Shown piece by piece: positions 23,831 to 34,300 of a DNA stretch of 64,000 nt; position 1 is the first letter of the stretch; every line of letters begins with the position of its first letter. The position numbers and the translations under genes are program-made. The notes beneath the pieces were generated by a model. The model worked only from the letters and a program-made list of their open reading frames with translations. It was not told the DNA's origin and ran no database searches. Origin of the DNA: Macrocystis pyrifera (Eukaryota; Sar; Phaeophyceae; Laminariales; Laminariaceae); NCBI GenBank assembly GCA_031763025.1, contig JASSKH010000004.1, forward strand, positions 682,001 to 746,000, read 5' to 3'.

Positions 23831-24729
23831 GCTAAACTGAAATTTACCCAGTCTGGTGACTGCTACTACGGTTGTACAGCAGTAGCGTATCAGGGGACCG
23901 AACAACGACCAGAGCAACGGGCCTTTCCCTCGCAGCTTCAAGCGGACGCGTCTCTCTCCGGTCGCGCTTGCACTATTGATAAGGGGCGCCTACCATGGTA
24001 TGTGGCGGCTTGGGCATGTACCCGTCCAACAATGAACGAATCCTATACTGCCCCTTGCAGTCCATAAAGCAAAAGCAATACAAGACAGGACATCCACAGC
24101 AGCAGTACAAAGAAGCAGGAAAGCAAGCCCAGGCTGGCTTTTCTTAGTTGGAAAATACCGCATTCTACACTTGGTTCAATTCCAGTATGACGGCTTCCGA
24201 ACATTTCCCTTCTAAATACCAGTCTGCAGTTCTTTTTACCACCCGCTTTCTTCGCATTACTGTTGTCTTAATAGTAGCTCTTCCGTCCTGCAATGCTGTC
24301 GTGGGCTCCGCGAAAAAAAAAAAAAAATATGTCACGGTCTTTCACGACCCTCCTCCCTTCCCTCCCTCCCTCCTTCCGTGCCTCCTAAGCAGCCGGTTCT
24401 ACTATCCATAGATTACACCTCCCTGAGGCGGTTTTTCCGAGAGAGAGCGAGAGAAAGCAAGGGAGGGGGTAAAGGGAGCGAATCAGAACCAAGCGAATCA
24501 CATATACTACCTGGTCAGGAGTGCACGCAACACAGAGAAAACGACCAATACACTCCTTCCCAATGTCAGAATGTGAAACGAACTGGAACGGGGAGATGAT
24601 GGACAAAAACAAATATGGACTATACTACGTTTTTAGAATTACATTTACTTGGTTTTATTTATTGAGTAGTATGTACACCCGGACTAAAAAAAAAAGTGGT
24701 TGTCGATGCATGTATGTACATATTTTGGA

Positions 24730-25039
24730 TCATCACTTTCATTTTCCAGCTTAGCTCCTATGAGGTTTTACCCGCAGCAATCTTCTGGACAAGCCACGGT
24801 TACAGATGTCGTCCTTTCTCCCCTCCGGTACGTGCCTCTATTTTTTTATAGCGCATAGGGTTCAGCATTCGCACTGCTCGTAATTTTTTATCGAGTGTTG
24901 CTAACTCACGCTCTCGCGGTTTCCGCCAATCGATTTCTATGCAAGAAAAATCCTTCAGAGTATGCACTCGGTGAGACTCGAACCCACGAAATCAATCTTA
25001 GTAGGTACGCGGGCCACCTACCAAGGCGCGGGGGAAGCC
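24730..25039 (-). mobile_element. tRNA-derived SINE, copy B
   Basis: Same body and tRNA-like head as copy A. The B box is visible as CTCGGTGAGACTCGAACCCA on the plus strand, and the head ends near GCGCGGGGGAAGCC. The poly(A) tail is largely lost, leaving only the TTTCATTTTCCAGC junction. It lies about 300 bp beyond the 3' end of the SmE gene. Confidence 0.85.
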
Positions 25040-25139
25040 TATATATTTTTTAAAAAATCGTATAGCCCTGACCTGGTACTCGTACGCATTGCAAAGTGTG
25101 GATATGTGAAGGAAGTGAATTACTGTAAACTATAGAAAG

Positions 25140-25335
25140 AGCTGACGCCCACCACCCGGCAAAACATGTCTAGCCGTGTCAAACAAATCCTACCCGGGAA
25201 AAAAAACACGATCCACTGCTGTAGATCATGCAGACCGAAAATAAATCAAGGCTACATTTTCTCCGAAAGATCTAGATCATCAAATGGGGATCAGGTATGA
25301 TCTGATCTGATCTATCTGATACGTTGGATATGTGG
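25140..25335. mobile_element. GATC-rich element, diverged copy
   Basis: Carries CACCACCCGGCAAAACATG, TAGATCATGCAGACCG, CCGAAAGATCTAGATCATC and a tail of repeated TGATCTGATCTATCTGAT. It directly abuts the SmE stop codon (25345), so it may lie in the SmE 3' untranslated region or terminator area. Confidence 0.5.
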
Positions 25336-25344
25336 AAGGAACAC

Positions 25345-28300
25345 TCACACGCTCTGCATGAGGGTGATCGTATCCCCCTTCAGCATGATGCGTCCCAGCT
25401 GCTTGCGCTCATCGCTCTTCAAGTGTACCTGACAAAAAAAAACACACACACACACACACACACGCATGCACGCCGTAACAAAGGCTGTCGGAAAATGGCT
25501 TCCAATTTATATAGCGTGAAAAAAAAGGCCCTCCTGTGCCACTGTACCCCTTTCGAGATCGCTTTCAAAGCCTAAACAAGATCCTCTCGCCGCGCACAAA
25601 TTGACGACAAGTACAATTACGGCCGTGTACCATACCACACCACACCGTACCATACCAGACCTGATCAAACAATACATACCGTACATGCTCTACCATACCA
25701 TTCCGTACCGTGCTACCAAACATAGTAGGACAGCCTACCAGAACATACCATACCATATTACACCACACCTTCCCACGCCATGCAATACCACACCATACGT
25801 ACAAAACACACCACCCCAAGCCACACCACATCACACCGCCGTACCATACAATACCACACGATACCGTACCGTATCAAACCAAACCAAACCACACCATACC
25901 ATACCATACCATACCATACCATACCATACCATACCATACCATACCATATCATATCATAACATGCACCAGGTACCATACAGTACCATGCCAACCCATGCCA
26001 TACCACACCAAAACCAGACTCAGCAACGCCGAAATATACCGTACAAAACCGTACCTCTTCCGCTTCGTCCAAGACCAAATTCATGTATTCGTCGAACCCC
26101 AGGATCTGTCCTTCTATCCGCATCTTGGTGTTCTCGTACAGCCAGATCTGTACTCTCGTTCGCTGCATCACAAGATAAAAGCGCGACGTTCACAAGATCA
26201 CCGAATCATCGAACCATCGAATCATATATACTACCTGGTACTGTATACTGTCTGTATAGCCTCGATCGAGGAGCAATCAAATAATGATAATATGGAGGAT
26301 TTTGGATATTAGGAGATTTCGTTGGCATTCCATCGAATAAAAGCGAAAGGCTGGCATTGCACCCAACAATCCAAAATAAGCGCACTATCGAACCATCGGA
26401 TCATGGAGGAGTTTAAAAATTTCGTTAATATTCCATCTATAAAGCGAAGCCAATCGCTGGCATTGCACAGAACGATCTAAAATCAATGCAATCGAACCAT
26501 CCGATCGTCAGACCCTGGAGGAAGATCAAACTTTCGTCGTCCTCCCATCAAAGCGAAACCAAAGGCTGGCCTTGCACCAAACATCCCAACACATCCCACA
26601 CGATCGCATCATCGGATCACCGTTTTTGGAGGAATATAAATATTTCGTTGGCATCCCATCGAAGCGACGCCAAAGGATGGCATTGCGCCGAACACAAGAG
26701 TATACCCGGTTTGAAAGCACCATAGCAGCTGCAACACATAACTTCGCAATGCCATAGGTGCGGCACAATACACGTAAACGACACAGCCAGAAAAACCACA
26801 CATGTAGCGTTCTTTCGTGCGGCCAACGTGCAAGGTACCACTCGTATAGCGCGGCGTGCTCGTACTCCGCATATCGTGCCCACTGTCAAAATTTGTGGAT
26901 CACACAAAAAGCTACATATGAACCTACACCCCCCGTAGCATGCTTTGATCTTAGTGTAAGTAATAGCATCTGCATTAATATAAGTTTCACACCAAGTTTG
27001 CGAATAGGAGTTTTTAGGATTTTTTTTTTTTCAATCTCATAGCTGAGGTGCTTTTTTTCTTCTTCCAGATATGCCCATCTGCAAGACGCAAAAAAGCAAC
27101 AGCCTACACCTACATAACCTTCACGAGGTCACAAACCCCGTGCGCACGCGCGAAGGAAGTATCCACACGTCGGACAGGTCATCTACAAATATATCTACAG
27201 AGAGATCATGTACAGGTAGATCGTCTGCAGATAGATTATCTAGTCTAGATGCTATCCTGCCGTTCTGAGGTGCTGCGCAGGATCTGTATAGTACAGATCC
27301 AACCTATATGGGAAACATGCCCTGGATCATGCAGACTAAACGTACGGCTCCTACCCGGCAACATGAGCTACACCATACAGATAACGAAGACATTTATCTG
27401 CTCCGAAAAACTTACTGTAGATCTTCAAAAGGGCATGATCTATCTGATCTATCTGATCTATACGAGGTGTGGATGTATCGCACGCAGCTGGCACAGATGA
27501 TTTTCCACGAATTTCTCGACATTTTTTTTTTATTTGGGGGGAAAGAAAGTAGCACGAGAGGGTCCGCGGGGAAAAAGCGGCCGGCTGATTGATTGAGGGT
27601 TTTTTTTCGGTGAGCGTTATTATGAATGTATGTATGGCTGGGGTGAAAAAAAACGTTTTTTTGGAGCAACATGGCAGAATGGATGTACGCCAATACGTAC
27701 TCCTTCCTGGGCGCTCGCAACCGACGGCTGAAAACGACCGAACTCGTCATTGCTGTCGTCGCCAGCCCTGGGTCTCAAAAAGTCCATGGAGGAGGGCGGG
27801 AAGGCTGCCTGTCGGGTGCCGGAATGGCTTGGCGAAGGCGCTCCTCCAGTTCACTTTCAATCTTCAATAGCACTAATAGTGTACAAATTAGTGTTGGATA
27901 TCGTAAAGATTGTTTCGATATACATAAATATCGGATGTTCGATGTATATGGTACTCAAGTCTTTGGCCGTTCATCCATTTTTTTTACACCAGACATGCTG
28001 ATACTGAACAAAAAAATTCGACGTGTCGGCTATCCATCACTACGCACGGCCATACCAATACGTCTTGTATCTCTCTACAGCAGTCGGATGTCGTTTGATA
28101 GGAAGAACGGTCTATCTATCATAAAAAGTGAGCACAACCACAATCAACAGCAACAGCAGCAACATCAACAACAACACGATCAACACAAAATACCAACAAC
28201 ACCAACATCAACAACATCCAAACATGAGCGGTCCCGCATACAACGGGAAAATGTCCATTTCCAATACTGCACACATCGGACAGATCAGATAGATCAGATC

Positions 28301-31300
28301 AGGTCCTCATCTAATGATATACCGTAGACCTTTCAGGGAAGATACATCTATTCCAGATCCGTATGATCTAGTTCGTGTTGCCGGGGGGGGGGCGATACAA
28401 TCTGCATGCTCTGAATAGCACACGTTTCTTGGAGAGGGGTAGGAATATGTACTACAGCGCTTCGTGTAAAGATCATGCACAACGTCTCGCAACCACAGGT
28501 TAGAATCTAGCACCACCTACAGATAGTAGATGATCTATCTGTATGATGATATTTCTGATATGCGCGAACACTTCTGTGCGTGCAGAGAAGTGGGCTGGTC
28601 GGGACACGAACGTTATTTAGCCGTCAACGGTCCCCTTACGAAGCGTAAGATAAGTGCGGAGCAACCTATGAACCAATATATATAGAACCCATACCCGACC
28701 CGAAATAACCTCAACACCTTGACCGTCTTAGAACTGCAGTCCCGTTTTGGGGACAAACTACTTGAAATTTGACTGGTTTCCCCCCAAAAGGGGCTGCGGT
28801 CGTAAATAAAAGTGTTAGCCCCAAAACTATCGGTATTAATACACCAGATTAGACCCGATTAGACCAGATTAGACCTGATTAGACCAGATTGCACCTGATT
28901 AGACCAGGTTGGAGCAGATTAAATCTCAATATACCTGAATGGATCTGATTAGACCTGATGCTATCGTGTACTATAATCAAGATGACACACCTCTTGCGAC
29001 GAATTTCCGAGCCGAGTTTCGCACAACACAGGGGTTCACACACAGCAGTGCACAATGCACAACCAAAACGATGGCTCCGGACTCTGGAAATATCTTGACG
29101 AGACCTTTCCATGGCCTGTTGTATCGCTCGGCGTTTGCACCTTCCCCAATGTCGAGAAGACCAGATGGCTCATACAACATACTCATATAATAGCCACTCC
29201 TCATGACATCAACCACCTTCGTTCCGAGAATTTTCCAGTCTTCGAATAGAATCAACGATATTCCAACCATTTCTTCGAAGCTGGGTCAAAGGTCTACTGG
29301 TAGTGTTCTTGTTGTTCTCACGTAGACTCATCGCCATGCTGCAGTCCGTGGTCACAGGACACAGGAGAGGCTCCAATAACTCCATACCTCGGACAGATTA
29401 TCTACAGATAGATCATATACAGATAGATCCTTACCTACCTCCTGTTAGGATATGCTGTGCAGGATCTGGAATAGTACATATCCAACCCAAGAAATGTGAG
29501 CTATAGCATGCAGACTACACGGCTCCCACCCGGCAACATGAGATAGATCATACAGATCATACAGATCATACAGATCATACAGATCATACAGATCAGGAAG
29601 TGTCTATACAATCGAGTTTGAACGATCTGTAGATGATCTGCCAGAGGTGTGAACTAACTCCGAAGTGGAAAAATACCTCAGCACGAAAACATACTATTAA
29701 TAGGTAATATTCAAAAAGGCGAAGCGAAAAACAGCGTACGCCTTGAGCGATGCTCTTCCGTAGGGGTTGCCAATAGGGTTTGCACCTTTGTGCCCACATA
29801 TTTGCCGCTGAACGAGCTGCTTAACCCAATACCTTTGGACCCAACGCGCAGTTTTCAAGGTTATTCCACAGTTGCCTACCGCATATATATATATATATAT
29901 CACTACAGTATCACACTAGGGGGCATAAGGCAACACACCCCCGCGGACGAATTTCCAAGCCGGTTTTCTCTACAACGGTGAGGGCGAACTGATTACGCCG
30001 AGCGACGCGCCCATAGAACCATCTCTCTCTGGACGATATATTTCCAAAGCCGGCATTCTCGTGGCGTGTGCCCCCCGTCAGGCTTGGTTTCGAAGACAAT
30101 CAGCTCTCAGATTCATCACAGGGGGTGTGTTATCCTGATCAGATTATACGGTATCCCTCCCGTACGATTCATTGTGTTTTTGGGCTTAGGTTTTCAGCTT
30201 TTGTCAATGTCGGATGCCGGCTCAATACGTGAACGTGTTGGCATATATCCCGTTAAGAGCCAAAATAAAAACGAGCTGCCACCACTACCGCAGCACGTGT
30301 CAAGAGAGAGATGTTCTGTATTCTTCGCAATGGAGGTCTACATGTTTTAATGGCGGAGACGCTAGAAATATCATGGAACTTCAGCTCAGCTCACTCCCAG
30401 CCTGATTGGTAACTGCTAAGGTCGACTTCTAGGGCAGCAAGTAAGGCATGCCTAGGCTACGCTGGACTTGACGGCTAGCTGGCTCCAAGTTGCCTGGCGA
30501 AGCGAGTCCACCGGTCATTTACGAGTAATGTTCCTCGATAAGAACTATTAACCCCGTTTAGGCCTAAAGGACTGCACTTCGGTTGTGGTGACAAAAAACA
30601 CTTTGAATTAGAGTCAAATCTAGGTTTCTGGACAGTGCACTATAAAACACTATTTTGATAAAAGCATAGGACTGCCGTCCCGTTTCGGGGACAAACCAAC
30701 CATTGTCCAACACGGGGCTGCTGTACTCCTAACAGTCCTAAAATGGTTGGAACACATTGCGAGGTACAAAAGCACCAGTCAGATATAAAAACGCAAGCCC
30801 TCCGCAAAACTACCGCAAATTGCCTGGACACAGGTTGCCGGGTAATACCTAGCCCAACAACTACAACAGTAAGATGATTACTATTTTACAACGTGGGGCC
30901 AATGAGGACCCCCGATGGACCCCAGAAATAATGCATCCCTCTATGCTGACACGCCATGTTTGGTGATGATTACTGCTGTGTTCCCCGGTAATAGTCGCTG
31001 ATTTATTATGTAGTCAGCCCTATCCATTTCGCCAGTCTAAGCCTCTCCAAGGAAGTTGCTGTTGTTGTTGCTTGTGCTGTGCGCTGTGTGTGCTCGATAC
31101 TAGCATAGCTGGCGCACTGCTGTAGTAGACAAAAACGTGGAGGCCGATCATTTCTAGTTCCAATATTGAGGCATGCAAGTCAGTCACGCGTCCGGGACAT
31201 GCCCCTCACCGCCGCCAGCATTGCTGCTGTATGCTTTACTAGGGTGAATGCTCCGGGTGCAAACTACACAGAGGGCAGCTTGTTGTGCTTGGGTTGGGCG

Positions 31301-34300
31301 TTGGGATTCGTGGCGAGCTGTGAGCTACCGCTGCTGCAAGCAGAAGCTGTGTGCTGCTGCTGCTCCTGCTGCTGCTGCTGCAGAGCTGTGTGCTGTGCGT
31401 GCTTGTGTAGTACTGAACTCCCTGTCGTCTAAGATTGCAGGATAAACGTCTCGGAAACTTACAATACCAAACACTACCAAACACTACATACTACTTGCCT
31501 GGTACAGCAGTGCGTGTTTTTTTACGTTTTAAAAAAGCGGATACATCGCTTGTTTTCGTGTGACATGCATGTACAACTAACAGAAGTTTTTTTTTTCCAC
31601 ACCACTTTCGGCCTTCGAACAAGAGCGTTTCATGCTGTGAAAGACACCGGCGGGCCAACGTTCTGACGGTTTGACATATTTCTGTGCGGACGCCGGTAGA
31701 GGTCAAGGCATGCGGGCACGGTAGCGGGAGAAGCAAACTGAAAGGTGAAGGCCCACCTCGCGTCGGTGAAAAGGCCTCCAAGCGCGGAGAGTCCTCGGAC
31801 TTCCAATGCTGCGAAGACACGCATCTGGGTGTCATGCATGAATTTATACATGCGGCTGTATCGTAAATAATCCAAGACTACAGCGGTACGTACCTCGTAC
31901 AATGTATACCCGGTACATGGTACCGTAAATACTATGTGCTGTATATACGAACAAGTAGAAAATTGCTGGTGCGTCCCTATTTTGGGCTGAAGTTCGCTCA
32001 AGATACACAGTACATGCACACATGTACAATGGTGCTGCTTCACCCACATCCGCTGCTACTACTGTAGATAAATGAATGATAGAATTACGTGTGGAAGTCG
32101 CATTGGAGTGGGCATGTTTGTTACCGGTGTCTCTATTTGGCTGAAGCTCGCTCTCGGCACACATGTACTACTGCAACTGCTGCACCGATTATCTTCTCTT
32201 GTTTTTTTATTCATGCTATCTGCTCATTCTGTTGTGCACCTGTGCAAGCATCACACTGCTGCTGTAAGCTTTTGCTTTCAACGTTGTAGCATCCAAGGTA
32301 CAGGCAGCAGTAGCACTAGAGTGTTTGCGTTTTTTTTTTTTTTTTACTTTAACTTCTCTAAAAATTCTCCCGAGGTAAATGTTCGAGGTAAATTTCTGAA
32401 AAAACGGCCGAAAAATACTTTAGCGAAGTAAGGATTTCAGCGAAAGTTACGGTAACTTTTGGCTCTCTGTTTCATTGGCCTACACGCACCGAGCATTATC
32501 CCGACCCAGAACGCAACTCAAATCTCGAAGGATCAAAACACCGAGCATCTTCCATGCCACCATGCTGCTTGCCGTACGCATCACGACAACCGCTGGGAGC
32601 ACAGAGGCTCGAGAGGTGTAGCTTGGGTATAGCGCGCACGAGCGGCGATGGATTGTGCCAGAGGCCTGCCGCCGCTGCTACGGTACACGCTTTCGCCCGC
32701 TTGGTGACGACGTGGAGGATGCGTCGTCCCAAAAAAGGACTCGTACTCACTCGTACTCGTACTCGTGCTCGTACAGAGCGCGACAGCATGACAGCTCGTG
32801 TATCATTTCGATTTCACCATACTGCGGCTGCAGCAGCAGCAGCGGCATCAGCAGCCGCGGCGGCGGCGGCGGCGGCGGAGCGGAGCGCGCCGGCGCTGTG
32901 GCGTGCGTAGGCCGAGCGCAGCAGCAGCAACAGTAGCAGCAGCGGCAGCAGCAGCGGCAGCAGCAACAGCAAAATCCAAAAACGGAAGCTGGTTGGTGCT
33001 GGTGCTGGTGCTGACGCTGTTTATTTTTGTTGCTCAAGCTGCCCCTAGCTGCGGCTGTCGCCAGCTAGCTGCCGCTTGCTGTGCTGCTGCTTGTAGTCGT
33101 GGGATGGCAATGGTGGCTTCGCGATCAACTCTGCCGCCGAAAAACGTTGCTGGGCTGCCGCTGTTTTTTTTTCCGTTCTTCTTTTATTTGTTTGCCGCGT
33201 GGCCTCACCTCCCCACTTCCCTTCTTGTTTTCGGAGGCGTCGCCTGCAGGATTTATTTTTTACCTCACTCGCAAACACACCGAACACACACCGAAATCAG
33301 GAAGGGAAGGAAATTCACTTTTTTTTAGCAGAAGTAAACTTTTTTTTTTTGTTACCTCTATCGCAAACACTCTACTACTAATATTTCAAAAGTCTAATTA
33401 GTGACAAAGCTACCAATCGTGCTACGCACTGCTGTGTACTCGTATTGTGCGTGTGTGTGCTTCTGTGGGCGTGCCATCCTGAACTGGACGATTCCAACTC
33501 GCATTTGCTCAAAATTTCAAAAGCACCCGCGCAGTACAACAGCAGCGGTACAACCATAGCAGCAGCATCAATCGGTACAACAGCAGCGAGCCTCACTTGG
33601 GCTGACATACATGGGAACGCCTATGTCCACCTTTCTCAACTTGCGACACCCCCGAATTTTCAAGTCAAACACATCCCGAACGGGAACCTTGTGTACCTGC
33701 ATACCACTTGGCACCCTCATCCCACGGCGACCTGTGCCCCCCAAACTGGCCCTGGCTACGTTCGATAAACCAGTACTGCTGTAACAGGTACAAATAGCGG
33801 GCCGCAGGGCCCAACCAAGGCACCCTCTGACCTCACGCGACTTTACTTACATATAACATTATGGTCGCGGTTTCCACCACAACGGTCACAGAAAAAACAG
33901 GAAAAAAAATAATATTAGGCTGTTTCCCATGCGGTTCGATTTCGAGCTTCAGATTTGTATTTTTCGATCTCAAAAACGAATGACCCTGCTTAGACCTATG
34001 CCAATGGGAACGCGAAGTTCAAAAGTTTTCTTCCAAAAATATTGCTTTAAAAAAACAGCCGAAAATATCCTCGTACCGCCGCTGTTTTTTTTTTTTCTAA
34101 CGGCTGCAGGCGGCACAATTTGTTTTCTCTCGTTGCAAATTGTCAACACGCTGATAAAAATCAGCTCGTGCAACGATAGACGCTCGATCTCGATATAGAC
34201 TCAGCCCACGGCCAACCCGCTTGGTGTCGGGCAAGACCAACGAGAGTATAGATGACGGCATCGAAGACAGAAAGTGGGAAAATGCTCTAGGGGGCGAGAG

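Larger units (their letters stand above)
17735..25344. other. Intergenic, repeat-filled
   Basis: No gene is recognised between the HHL1-like stop and the SmE 3' end. The stretch holds the 30-bp minisatellite (18721-18870), a CTGCAGTCCCG-type palindromic element (20396-20516), an inverted poly(G)-GTACTC copy (20870-21076), a very long G tract (22676-22748), GATC-rich remnants (23616-23830 and 25140-25335) and SINE copy B. Open frames through the G tract encode only Gly or Pro runs. Confidence 0.6.

Noticed and set aside
24148-24411. Possible plastid signal exon (hydrophobic run then SCNAV)
   Set aside because: It lacks the Phe of the ASAFAP motif, continues into a Lys run from a poly(A) tract, and no following exon in phase was found.
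25601-26312. Plus-strand frames of 200-227 aa
   Set aside because: They are antisense to SmE exon 2 and the ATACC repeat. The minus strand carries the true SmE exon.
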